Shown: positions 52,521-61,728 of the stretch, in pieces
Layout of the letters: each line of letters starts with the position of its first letter
Numbering within the stretch: the stretch's first letter is position 1
NCBI RefSeq assembly: GCF_023715705.1
Contig: NZ_JAMBOS010000006.1
Coordinates: forward strand, 147,696-211,695
DNA: 64,000 nt
Reading direction: 5' to 3'
Origin: Halalkalibacter oceani
GTDB taxonomy: Bacteria; Bacillota; Bacilli; Bacillales; Bacillaceae_D
Position numbers and translations under genes: made by a program
Notes under the pieces: generated by a model
Told to the model about the DNA's origin: nothing
The model's database searches: none
What the model saw: the letters and a program-made list of their open reading frames with translations, nothing else

Positions 52521-54161
52521 CTAGTATCTAAAACCTTTTATCGCAATGACTGCCGGACGAGGCATTGTGTCGCCTTGACGATGTGGCCACATGCTTGTCG
52601 GGTTATTGATGTCCGTTGTATTTTCTCCAGGATGCTGAACAGCTATGAACAAAGTCGTTTCATCTGGTGTAAACCACGGTCCGGTCATCTCTGATTCAAC
52701 AGGGCCTGACGCAAATTGATAAGCTTCTCCTGTTTTATCTCCAAGGGTAGGGATGACGAACATACCATTATTGGCAAATGGTTCAAATACATCCTTGTTC
52801 AAGGAGCCCGAAGAGATATCCGTAACCGTCCACAGATTTGCATCGCTGTCGAATGTCAGGTTATCTGGCGCACTGAAGCCGCTTTGCGGTCCACCAGCTG
52901 CAAAAATTTCGAAATAAAATTCAGTAGAGCCGAGATCATCGTTCTTTTCGATGAAACGGGTAATATGACCATGAATATTTCCGTGCTGATCATTATTCGT
53001 ATGGGCGATAAAAATTGTCTTGTCAAATGGACTGATTTCCACATCTTCAGGACGGTCCGTCGGTGTACCACCAACCAGCATCGCCGCTTCATGAGTATGA
53101 ACGCAAATATCAGCTTGGGTCTGGAACTTGGCAAGCAGGTCAGCCTCTCCATTAGCAGCTTCACGAACGACATCCAACGTCAACGGAATCCAGCGTCCTT
53201 TTTTCATATCAGCTACATATAATGTACCTTCATCAAGCAGACGGCTGTTTTGTTTACCGTTCGCTGCCACATATTTATCTTTACTTATGTATTTATAAAC
53301 GCCGGCGTTTCTCTTATCGTCGCCCATGTAAACGACAAGACGTCCGTCATTGGCCAGGCCTACCGCAGCATTTTCATGATTAAACCGTCCAAGCCCGGTA
53401 TGCTTGCGCGGAGTAAAAGATTCATCAAACGGATCGATTTCGACAACCCAGCCATAATGAGTTTCATCTAAGCCGGCTTCACGTGATGTGCTTTCATAGT
53501 TCTCTTCACAGGAAAGCACCGTATTCCATGGCGTCATCCCGCCAGAGCAGTTAGCAAATGTTCCTTGTACAGTAGTTGCGCCGTTAACAGCCGCTGAACC
53601 TGCTGCTGGTCCTCTTAATTCAAATGGAGTCAATCCGGTGATACGGCGAGCGTATTTAGAATCCGTCTTCATTTTCCAAACGCCTTCTTCATCCTGCTGA
53701 ATCTCGATAATCGAACCACCTTGTACTTCTAGAATTTTCTTGATTTGTTCGCTCGTATAAGCGCCATTTTGTTTTGGTCCTGTTACAAAAACATCACTGC
53801 TATATTCGTGATTGACCCAAAGCAGCCCATGTTTATTTGAGCCGTTGATTGGTAAATACATGGTAAAATCATTATTAAAGCCGAATGTTTCACCTTTTTG
53901 GTTGATGACATCACCATATGCGGCGACAACATCATATGTAAAGCCATTAGGTAAAACGACCTCATCTTTCGCAGTTGGTTTGATCGGTGTAAACTGCAAC
54001 CCAGACACTTTCTTGTCGAAACCAAACAAATGACTGCTTGCACTTATTTTCTCTTCGGCTCCAGCCTTCGGCGCAAGTAATCCTAATCCTGTTGAAGCAA
54101 CAGTCATAGCTGTAACTCCAGTTCCTACGTATGTTAAAAATTTACGTCGGTTTTTGTCCAT
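52521..54161 (-). CDS. phoX: PhoX-family alkaline phosphatase with Tat signal
   Basis: This 546-residue protein starts at the ATG at 54161, after GTGGAGGAATTAACC. A twin-arginine signal is explicit: DKNRRKFLTYVGTGVTAM with an AGA cleavage region near residue 36. The mature part matches the PhoX/DUF839 family, calcium- and iron-dependent phosphatases that release phosphate from organic esters outside the cell; segments LLWVNHEY, RFNHENAAV and DKTIFIAHTNNDQHG are typical. It is the first gene of an operon with tatA and tatC, which very likely export it. Pho-box-like repeats lie 58-85 bp upstream, so induction by phosphate starvation through PhoPR is expected. Confidence 0.9.
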   Translation of the reverse strand: MDKNRRKFLTYVGTGVTAMTVASTGLGLLAPKAGAEEKISASSHLFGFDKKVSGLQFTPIKPTAKDEVVLPNGFTYDVVAAYGDVINQKGETFGFNNDFTMYLPINGSNKHGLLWVNHEYSSDVFVTGPKQNGAYTSEQIKKILEVQGGSIIEIQQDEEGVWKMKTDSKYARRITGLTPFELRGPAAGSAAVNGATTVQGTFANCSGGMTPWNTVLSCEENYESTSREAGLDETHYGWVVEIDPFDESFTPRKHTGLGRFNHENAAVGLANDGRLVVYMGDDKRNAGVYKYISKDKYVAANGKQNSRLLDEGTLYVADMKKGRWIPLTLDVVREAANGEADLLAKFQTQADICVHTHEAAMLVGGTPTDRPEDVEISPFDKTIFIAHTNNDQHGNIHGHITRFIEKNDDLGSTEFYFEIFAAGGPQSGFSAPDNLTFDSDANLWTVTDISSGSLNKDVFEPFANNGMFVIPTLGDKTGEAYQFASGPVESEMTGPWFTPDETTLFIAVQHPGENTTDINNPTSMWPHRQGDTMPRPAVIAIKGFRY

Positions 54162-54218
54162 GGTTAATTCCTCCACTAGTTGCATATTTTTCTTACATAC
54201 CACATAGTACAGGCCAAG

Positions 54219-54246
54219 TATTAACTTGTTGTATACTTTATGTAAA
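54219..54246 (-). promoter_or_regulatory. Pho-box-like direct repeats upstream of phoX
   Basis: On the minus strand TTTACA-N5-TATACA-N5-TTAATA gives three TT(A/T/C)A(C/T)A-like hexamers with an exact 11-bp period, the PhoP-binding layout of Bacillus. A TACTAT -10-like hexamer follows about 13 bp downstream. Confidence 0.7.
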
Positions 54247-54445
54247 TAATTATTATTATTTTGAAAAGATTATCAATAATATGATCTTATTAGTTCAAAA
54301 TCTTAAAAAAGTATCCGGCTAACGAGGAGAGAGCCGCATTGTTGTTTAAGTCCTTAGCCCCCCTGATTTGTGGCCCTTTTTAAAACTAATGTGTAGGATA
54401 TGGTGGATTTTATAATAAGCCGTTAGCAAGCGCGTCCGAGTTTTC

Positions 54446-54454
54446 ATAAAATAT
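54446..54454 (+). promoter_or_regulatory. Possible SigK -10 element before the collagen-like gene
   Basis: CATAAAATA fits the SigK -10 (CATANNNTA) 52 bp upstream of the start codon, as expected for a late mother-cell gene. No convincing -35 AC was found, so this is weak. Confidence 0.3.
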
Positions 54455-54506
54455 TGAGATTCCACTACATTTGGATGGATCAATTTTTGAGTAAAGGAGG
54501 GAATCA

Positions 54507-56813
<2,307 letters not shown>

Positions 56814-56835
56814 GCTCAAATCCGCCGGCTTAAAA

Positions 56836-56867
56836 AAGTCTCTGCAATTATGTGGAGGCTTCTTTTT
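56836..56867 (+). terminator. Terminator after the collagen-like gene
   Basis: AAGTCTCTGC pairs with GTGGAGGCTT (G-T pairs allowed), followed by CTTTTT. Confidence 0.65.
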
Positions 56868-57005
56868 GGGCATTTGAATCCAGCCTCTGCTTTATTTGCA
56901 AGCGGAAAATATACGATAACCGATGAAAACAAAAATCCGCTCATGACGGCAATCATTGATCCTGCCAACCTGGACCAGCTTCGGTTGGAACCTTTTAGTC
57001 ATTGA
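56850..57005 (+). other. Uncertain 51-codon ORF, possible gene remnant
   Basis: An ORF without ribosome binding site reads KYTITDENKNPLMTAIIDPA near its centre, which looks coding. I recognise no family and the start lies inside the terminator, so it is more likely a fossil of a lost gene. The remainder of 56814-57148 contains only the terminator and the palindromes at 57059. Confidence 0.25.
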
Positions 57006-57058
57006 TCTCAAACACGGAAGAGCGAAGGGACTCTTTTAGTCTGTCCAACATTCTTTAG

Positions 57059-57074
57059 CTTACCTTTTGGTAAG
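57059..57074. promoter_or_regulatory. Palindrome upstream of the quinone reductase gene
   Basis: CTTACC-TTTT-GGTAAG is a perfect 6-bp-arm palindrome 75 bp before the start codon; a second, GCGTA-CT-TACGC, follows at 57091-57102. It could be the operator for the nearby HxlR-type regulator, or for a MerR-type protein (CTTACC/GGTAAG arms are the same as at 36615). Confidence 0.45.
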
Positions 57075-57148
57075 TAGCTGAAGAAAAAGTGCGTACTTAC
57101 GCGCTGGAACGATGTCTTCTATACTTCAGTTAAAGGAGGAGATTTGTT

Positions 57149-57712
57149 ATGAAAACACTTATCGTTGTTGCTCATCCGAGTATGGAAGCATCGGTCGTCA
57201 ATAAGCGGTGGCTGAAAGAATTGAAGACGCAGCCGGAGAAGTATACCGTGCATGACCTGTATAAGGCTTATCCGGACTGGAAGATTGATGTCGAAAAAGA
57301 GCAGAAATTGATTGAAGCACATGATAGCTTAATTTTGCAATTCCCGATTCAGTGGTTTAGCTGTCCAGCCTTGCTAAAACAATGGCTGGATGATGTTTTT
57401 ACCTATGGCTGGGCTTACGGATCAAAAGGGAGCCATTTAAAGAATCGCAAGGTCGCTTTAGCTGTTTCGGCTGGGATCAGGCAATCTGATTATAGCGAGC
57501 AGGGGAGATATCAATATACGCTCGAGCAGCTGTTGATTCCATTTGAAACGACATTCTCTTATTGCCAGGCAGATTACCGCTCCGTCTATGCCTTTTATGG
57601 TAATGAACACGCACCGGGAGCGACTGAGGAAGAAGAATGGGAGCTTGATCGTGACATACTTAGCCGAAGTGCCAACGAATATATCGCTTTCATTCAAGGA
57701 ATTGAAAAATAA
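57149..57712 (+). CDS. NAD(P)H:quinone oxidoreductase, flavodoxin-like (YwrO/KefF/NQO family)
   Basis: This 187-residue protein has the flavodoxin-like fold of NQO/KefF proteins: KTLIVVAHPSMEASVVNKRW at the N-terminus (FMN phosphate site), LILQFPIQWFSCPALLKQWL and YGWAYGSKGSHLKNRKVALA. It reduces quinones by two electrons with FMN and NAD(P)H, avoiding semiquinone radicals. The ATG follows AAAGGAGGAGATTTGTT. It is upstream of RidA-like and HxlR genes; HxlR/YodB/QorR regulators commonly control this type of enzyme, so a redox-stress unit is likely. Confidence 0.9.
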   Translation: MKTLIVVAHPSMEASVVNKRWLKELKTQPEKYTVHDLYKAYPDWKIDVEKEQKLIEAHDSLILQFPIQWFSCPALLKQWLDDVFTYGWAYGSKGSHLKNRKVALAVSAGIRQSDYSEQGRYQYTLEQLLIPFETTFSYCQADYRSVYAFYGNEHAPGATEEEEWELDRDILSRSANEYIAFIQGIEK

Positions 57713-57802
57713 AAAACGATAATGATTTTGCTTAAGCGACTGTGATATACTAAGGTTACCAATTTAGAAATCCGTCCATGCAGAAGAAAGGAGTGTCCAG
57801 TT

Positions 57803-57868
57803 ATGAAGAAAAGATCGCTGAAGGATTTATCCTCTGGTTATGGATACTCTACTGCTGTTTTCTTTTAG
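57803..57868 (+). CDS. Small 21-residue peptide with strong ribosome binding site
   Basis: ATG follows AGAAAGGAGTGTCCAGTT and the ORF ends TAG at 57866. The product, beginning MKKRSLKDLSSGYGYSTA, has a basic start and a small, aromatic tail, loosely like tiny sporulation peptides. The first 18 bases after the start codon recur (16 of 18) at 57896-57913 at the start of the next in-frame opening (KKRSLK again). It could be a leader peptide for the RidA-like gene. Confidence 0.45.
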   Translation: MKKRSLKDLSSGYGYSTAVFF

Positions 57869-57952
57869 AGATCTCTTCATGGGTGAAGTGTGTCTAAAAA
57901 GAGATCGCTGAAGAAACAGCAGAATTTTCTTGAGACGGGAGACGAACGATCA

Positions 57953-58351
57953 ATGGAGAACAATAAAATCACGCGCAAAAATCCGGACAACATGCCGGCA
58001 CCGGTCGGCAATTACAGCCATATTACAAAAATTCCAAGAGGTGCGGAATTATTCGTGACATCCGGGCAAGTCGGTGTCGACCAAAACGGACAATTCCCTG
58101 AAAAAATGAATGAACAAATCGAGCATACCTTTTCCAACATTAAAAAAGTATTGGCAGCGGAAGGGTTACGTCCGGAACATATTATTAAAGTGAACATTTG
58201 GGCAGTTGAACCGATTGATTGGAATTTCCTCTATTCAGAGTGGGAGCAGCTGCTCAGTAATGAATATCCGGCGATGACGGTAGCCTATATTACGGCGTTA
58301 GGGCTGCCTGAAATCAAGATAGAAATCGAAATATGGGCTGCTAAAGCTTAA
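57953..58351 (+). CDS. RidA/YjgF/YER057c family enamine deaminase
   Basis: This Rid-family protein of about 132 residues has APVGNYSHITKIPRGAELFV at the N-terminus, TSGQVGVDQNGQFPEKMNEQ in the middle and the C-terminal MTVAYITALGLPEIKIEIEI strand. These proteins hydrolyse reactive enamine/imine intermediates from PLP enzymes. The typical catalytic Arg (in Arg-x-x-x-Glu of E. coli RidA) is not obvious at the C-terminal site, where the protein has TALGLPEIKIEIE, so it may belong to another Rid subgroup. ATG at 57953 gives the normal family length. An in-frame GTG at 57890 would add 21 charged residues. Confidence 0.88.
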   Translation: MENNKITRKNPDNMPAPVGNYSHITKIPRGAELFVTSGQVGVDQNGQFPEKMNEQIEHTFSNIKKVLAAEGLRPEHIIKVNIWAVEPIDWNFLYSEWEQLLSNEYPAMTVAYITALGLPEIKIEIEIWAAKA

Positions 58352-58374
58352 ACGATAGCCACACTTCATCCGAA

Positions 58375-58412
58375 CATGGAACCTTTCTATTTTAAAGGTT
58401 CCATGTTTTTTT
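58375..58412 (+). terminator. Terminator between RidA-like and HxlR genes
   Basis: ACATGGAACCTTT pairs with AAAGGTTCCATGT and is followed by TTTTTT. It overlaps the last codons of the convergent HxlR gene. Confidence 0.92.
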
Positions 58413-58743
58413 CTCCCCAATCACACATCATATCGAGAATAGGGAGAAGCGAGCGCCCGCGCTCAGATAATGAATATTCAACCTTTGGCGGAATTTGCGG
58501 GAATTCCTCTCGTTTAATCAGCCCATCTGCTTCCAATTCTTTTAGCATGACACTCAGCGTTTTAAACGAAATCGTTTCGATCTTACGCTGTAACTCATTG
58601 AATCTCATAACGTTATTTTCAGCCAGCCAGTACAATATCACCATTTTATATTTGCCACCTATTAAAGACAACGTATAGCCAAACCCGGTTTTCTTTATTT
58701 CTACACCTGATGGCACACAGGTTTCTACCGTTTCATTTTTCAT
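58387..58743 (-). CDS. HxlR-family winged-helix regulator
   Basis: This 118-residue regulator has ATG at 58743 after GAAGGAGTGGATTTAT. The winged helix is clear: LIGGKYKMVILYWLAENNVM, FNELQRKIETISFKTLSVML, KELEADGLIKRE and VEYSLSERGRSLLPIL. Cys9 sits in the N-terminal arm (ETCVPSGVE), at the place of the redox-sensing Cys of HypR/YodB/QorR proteins. It may therefore sense quinones or disulfide stress and control the convergent quinone reductase/RidA group or the gene starting at 58891. A candidate operator lies at 58827. Confidence 0.9.
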   Translation of the reverse strand: MKNETVETCVPSGVEIKKTGFGYTLSLIGGKYKMVILYWLAENNVMRFNELQRKIETISFKTLSVMLKELEADGLIKREEFPQIPPKVEYSLSERGRSLLPILDMMCDWGEKNMEPLK

Positions 58744-58826
58744 ATAAATCCACTCCTTCGGGAAGGTAATTGAGTAGCCAGCTGCAATAATTCCTTCTTT
58801 TGTGTAAACTTGTCTAAAAAGAGTGT

Positions 58827-58844
58827 ACTATACATGATGATAGT
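58827..58844. promoter_or_regulatory. Candidate HxlR/YodB-type operator
   Basis: ACTAT-ACATGATG-ATAGT lies between the divergent HxlR gene and the chimeric gene at 58891. The TACTAT/ATAGTA arms resemble known YodB/CatR sites. Confidence 0.45.
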
Positions 58845-58890
58845 TGTTGAAGCTTAAAAAGGGGAAAGGCACATAATCATGTAGGAACAA

Positions 58891-59358
58891 ATGTCAGAAA
58901 TAGATACTCTTTATCAAACCTATCAACCATTTCTCTTTTCCATTGCCTATCGGATGCTTGGATCGGTTACCGATGCTGAAGATGCTGTGCAGGATTTATT
59001 TTTGAATTTCACTCCAGATCTTAACCAAATCAACGGCTGCGGCTTTTGTCTCGATATGCATACGAAAGATGCCCGGGCAATCGGTGAAACGGAGCAAAGA
59101 ATCTATTGCTTGAGCGCATGGCGTGAAACACCTTTTTATTCAGAAAAAGAGAGGGCAGTTCTGGAATTGACTGAAGCTGTCACGGCTATTTCAGAGGACG
59201 CGGTGCCGGATGGAGTGTATGAAAACGTCCGCACCTACTTCGATGAAACGCAATATATCGACCTTGTTACTATGATAATAACGATAAACGGCTGGAATCG
59301 ATTAGCTCTTTCAGCCCAACTGCTTCCAGAAGATTACGAGGCTCAGGCGGTTAAATAA
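58891..59358 (+). CDS. Chimeric ORF: ECF41-type sigma N-terminus fused to AhpD/CMD C-terminus
   Basis: This 155-residue ORF starts at an ATG after AGGAACAA. Residues 1-38 are the beginning of sigma region 2 of a SigJ/ECF41 factor (LYQTYQPFLFSIAYRMLGSV, TDAEDAVQDLF). From about residue 43 the sequence is carboxymuconolactone decarboxylase/AhpD-like (QINGCGFCLDMHTKDARAIG with Cys50, Cys53 and His57, then ETEQRIYCLSAWRETPFY and INGWNRLALSAQLLP). ECF41 genes are usually adjacent to CMD genes, so a deletion probably joined the two in frame. The sigma part cannot work. The CMD part lacks its first ~35-45 residues but retains the CxxC/His redox site, so activity is uncertain. Confidence 0.85.
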   Translation: MSEIDTLYQTYQPFLFSIAYRMLGSVTDAEDAVQDLFLNFTPDLNQINGCGFCLDMHTKDARAIGETEQRIYCLSAWRETPFYSEKERAVLELTEAVTAISEDAVPDGVYENVRTYFDETQYIDLVTMIITINGWNRLALSAQLLPEDYEAQAVK

Positions 59359-59405
59359 GGATACGTAGATCGCTTCTCTTAATCCCAACTGAAAGTAAGC
59401 AGCCA

Positions 59406-59439
59406 CAAGCCCTCATCTCAACAATGAGGTGAGGGCTTG
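59406..59439 (+). terminator. Stem-loop after the chimeric gene
   Basis: CAAGCCCTCATCTCA pairs with TGAGGTGAGGGCTTG (one mismatch), loop of four. The T tract is poor. Confidence 0.75.
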
Positions 59440-59498
59440 TATAACTCATCTGCATGTAACTGGCTAAGGTGGGTGGTGGTAAATCTCCCATGGAATCA

Positions 59499-59648
59499 TT
59501 ACTTGTGCTCAGCAAACCTCCACCATGCAACGGTTCCGACAAATCCGGCTATTCCCGTAGCGGCAAGAATTGAGATGCTGATGAATCCGATATCAGTTCC
59601 GGTTAGAAGCAGCACCGCAGAGGAGAAAGGAGACTTTCTTTTTTTCAA
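59499..59648 (-). CDS. Possible 49-residue membrane peptide
   Basis: A TTG-started ORF on the minus strand reads MKKRKSPFSSAVLLLTGTDI, followed by a glycine-rich hydrophobic stretch and VAWWRFAEHK before TAA. The basic N-terminus and one or two membrane segments look coding, but there is no ribosome binding site and a TGA lies just upstream in frame. It may be the tail of a lost membrane protein gene. Confidence 0.4.
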   Translation of the reverse strand: MKKRKSPFSSAVLLLTGTDIGFISISILAATGIAGFVGTVAWWRFAEHK

Positions 59649-59740
59649 GGCTTTTCAATCTGGTAAATTGAATAATAAGTAGAAAGAGTTTGCCTCCCAA
59701 ATAGCTGCCATGTATCTTCATTCTTCTGATTAAAAGATGC

Positions 59741-60160
59741 TTACTTTTTACTTTTCACAAAGAGCAGCAGAATTATAATTAGTAAAAAGGCGGTTAACGC
59801 GAGAAATGGAATCGTTATAAAGCCAAACCAATTAATGTATTGTATATTGCAAGGAACTCCTTCTGCACATAGCGTAATTGGCGCAAAGGCAGGAACCTTT
59901 TGCACCAGGTAGTGATAAAGAGAAATACTTCCTCCGATGATGGAAAGCGGGAGGACATATTTTTTTATTTGTATATCTCCGTGATAGACAGCAATCCCCA
60001 ATAAAACCGTTAACGGATACATCATAATCCGCTGGTACCAACAAAGTTCGCATGGGATAAACTGACGAATTTCGCTAAAATACAAGCTTCCCATTGTCGC
60101 GATTATTGAAATTAACCACGCTCCATATAAGAACAACTTGTCGTACAATCGTATGCCCAT
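59741..60160 (-). CDS. bdbC: Disulfide bond formation protein, BdbC/DsbB family
   Basis: This 139-residue quinone-linked thiol oxidase has four membrane helices. Both redox pairs are present: Cys37/Cys40 (CELCWYQR after TM1) and Cys98/Cys104 (LCAEGVPCNI between TM3 and TM4). It reoxidises BdbD and passes electrons to menaquinone. Its start codon overlaps the stop of bdbD by one base (TAATG), so the two are coupled. The pair makes disulfides for exported proteins such as competence or pilin components. Confidence 0.94.
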   Translation of the reverse strand: MGIRLYDKLFLYGAWLISIIATMGSLYFSEIRQFIPCELCWYQRIMMYPLTVLLGIAVYHGDIQIKKYVLPLSIIGGSISLYHYLVQKVPAFAPITLCAEGVPCNIQYINWFGFITIPFLALTAFLLIIILLLFVKSKK

Positions 60161-60846
60161 TACTGTTCCTCCAGCGCTTCCTCGATTACTTGTTTCATGT
60201 GCTCGTAATCAAATGGGTCTTCAACCATCGTTCCATTAATCACAATACTTGGAGTTAACGATACATTGAATGCCTGGACCTGCTCCTGGTCGGCCATGAC
60301 ATGAGCGATATACGTTTGATTAACGAGATCAATTGCCAACTGTTCAAGGTCAATATCTGCATCGACCTCATTAGCAATGTCTATTAATTTCTCAGGAGTG
60401 ATCCAAGACTCATCGTGATTTTGACTTGGTGGCTGCTGACGAAAGATTTCTTTATGAAACTGCCAAAATCCCTCAGGGTTCTGATTCCAGACTGATTCGC
60501 TGGCCAAGGCTGCCAAACCTGATTCCTCTCCATGAAATAGTGTATTAATATAAGAATATTTCACTTGACCCGTCTCAATGTAATCGACAGTTAATTGGGG
60601 CAGAATCGATTCATCCCACGCTTTACAGGCTGGACATTTATAATCGCCGAATTCCACAACGGAGACAGGAGCGCCGATTTCTCCTAACGTTGGTTGGCCT
60701 TCTATATCCGGATGAGCGCCCAAGCGAATATCCTGGCTAGCTTCATTTCTTTGACTGCTGATAAGAACGATTAAAACACCTGCTGCTATTATTAATAATG
60801 TGATCCAAACAAGTCTTTTCGATAAACTGTCCGTGTTTGTAGCCAT
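60160..60846 (-). CDS. bdbD: Disulfide oxidoreductase BdbD (DsbA-like)
   Basis: This 228-residue membrane-anchored thioredoxin-fold oxidase starts at the ATG at 60846, where GAGGTG lies six bases upstream; the ATG at 60873 is less likely. The anchor helix spans about residues 12-30. The active site CPAC is at 71-74 (FGDYKCPACKAW), a helical insert follows, and the cis-Pro is in NVSLTPSIVING. It introduces disulfides into exported proteins and is reoxidised by BdbC, whose gene is coupled downstream. Confidence 0.94.
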   Translation of the reverse strand: MATNTDSLSKRLVWITLLIIAAGVLIVLISSQRNEASQDIRLGAHPDIEGQPTLGEIGAPVSVVEFGDYKCPACKAWDESILPQLTVDYIETGQVKYSYINTLFHGEESGLAALASESVWNQNPEGFWQFHKEIFRQQPPSQNHDESWITPEKLIDIANEVDADIDLEQLAIDLVNQTYIAHVMADQEQVQAFNVSLTPSIVINGTMVEDPFDYEHMKQVIEEALEEQ

Positions 60847-61018
60847 CCTTTGCACCTCGTTAGCTTTTATCATTTCAAAACCTCTTTAAGAACCACTACT
60901 AGTATAGAGACCGATTGTGGAGAAACGATGAAGTTGCTCGATACTTTTTATTTTTTCATACCTTTTACACATTTTTTGTCTATACTCTACTGTATAACGA
61001 ATATGAGGGGTTTCATAC

Positions 61019-61714
61019 ATGAATGCAGATCACACGATTTTACTTGTAGATGATGAATGGAACATGCGTAATCTTTTGACAATTTATTTGCAGGATGCCG
61101 GATTTCAGACGATTGAGGCTGTGGATGGACAAGAAGCTCTTACGAAATTGGCTGATGAAAAGGAAAAGATTGATCTTGTTATTCTGGATATTATGCTTCC
61201 TGTACAAGATGGATTTGATATTTGCCGGAAGATTCGAACGCACTCCGCTGTTCCTATTCTAATGCTGTCCGCCAGAAAAGAATTGCACGACCGGGTTGAG
61301 GGTTTAAACGTGGGAGCGGATGATTATTTGACAAAGCCTTTTGAATCTGAAGAATTACTAGCCCGTATTCGTGCGTTGCTTAGGAGGACCAGCTATCAAA
61401 CCGAGGAAAAAGATGGAAACTTGTTGTTTCCTGACGGGCTACAGATCTTTTATGAGAAGCGTCAGGTGTATATAAATGAAGCATTGGTGGAATTGACTGC
61501 AAAGGAGTTCGAACTGCTGTACAAACTTGCAGCGTCCCCTGAACGTGTTTTTACGAGAGATGATTTACTTCATTTCATTTGGGGAGCTGAATATATCGGA
61601 GCAACGCGAACTGTGGACTCCCATATAAAAAATCTCCGCTCAAAATTAAAAGCGGCCGGGTTACCCGAGAATCGGATTGCAACAGTGTGGGGAGTAGGCT
61701 ACAAATTTAGTTGA
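61019..61714 (+). CDS. OmpR/PhoB-family response regulator (second)
   Basis: This 231-residue regulator starts at an ATG after GAGGGGTTTCATAC. The receiver domain has acidic residues in LLVDDEW, phospho-acceptor Asp57 in VILDIMLPVQDG and Lys in YLTKPFE. The winged-helix output domain covers about 135-230 (RTVDSHIKNLRSKL, WGVGYKFS). It is followed by its kinase gene, with a 14-bp gap if the ATG start is used. The neighbouring bdbDC is divergent. ResD-like function was considered because a ResC-type gene lies downstream, but nothing in the sequence is specific to ResD. Confidence 0.93.
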   Translation: MNADHTILLVDDEWNMRNLLTIYLQDAGFQTIEAVDGQEALTKLADEKEKIDLVILDIMLPVQDGFDICRKIRTHSAVPILMLSARKELHDRVEGLNVGADDYLTKPFESEELLARIRALLRRTSYQTEEKDGNLLFPDGLQIFYEKRQVYINEALVELTAKEFELLYKLAASPERVFTRDDLLHFIWGAEYIGATRTVDSHIKNLRSKLKAAGLPENRIATVWGVGYKFS

Positions 61715-61728
61715 AAAGTGATGATAAG

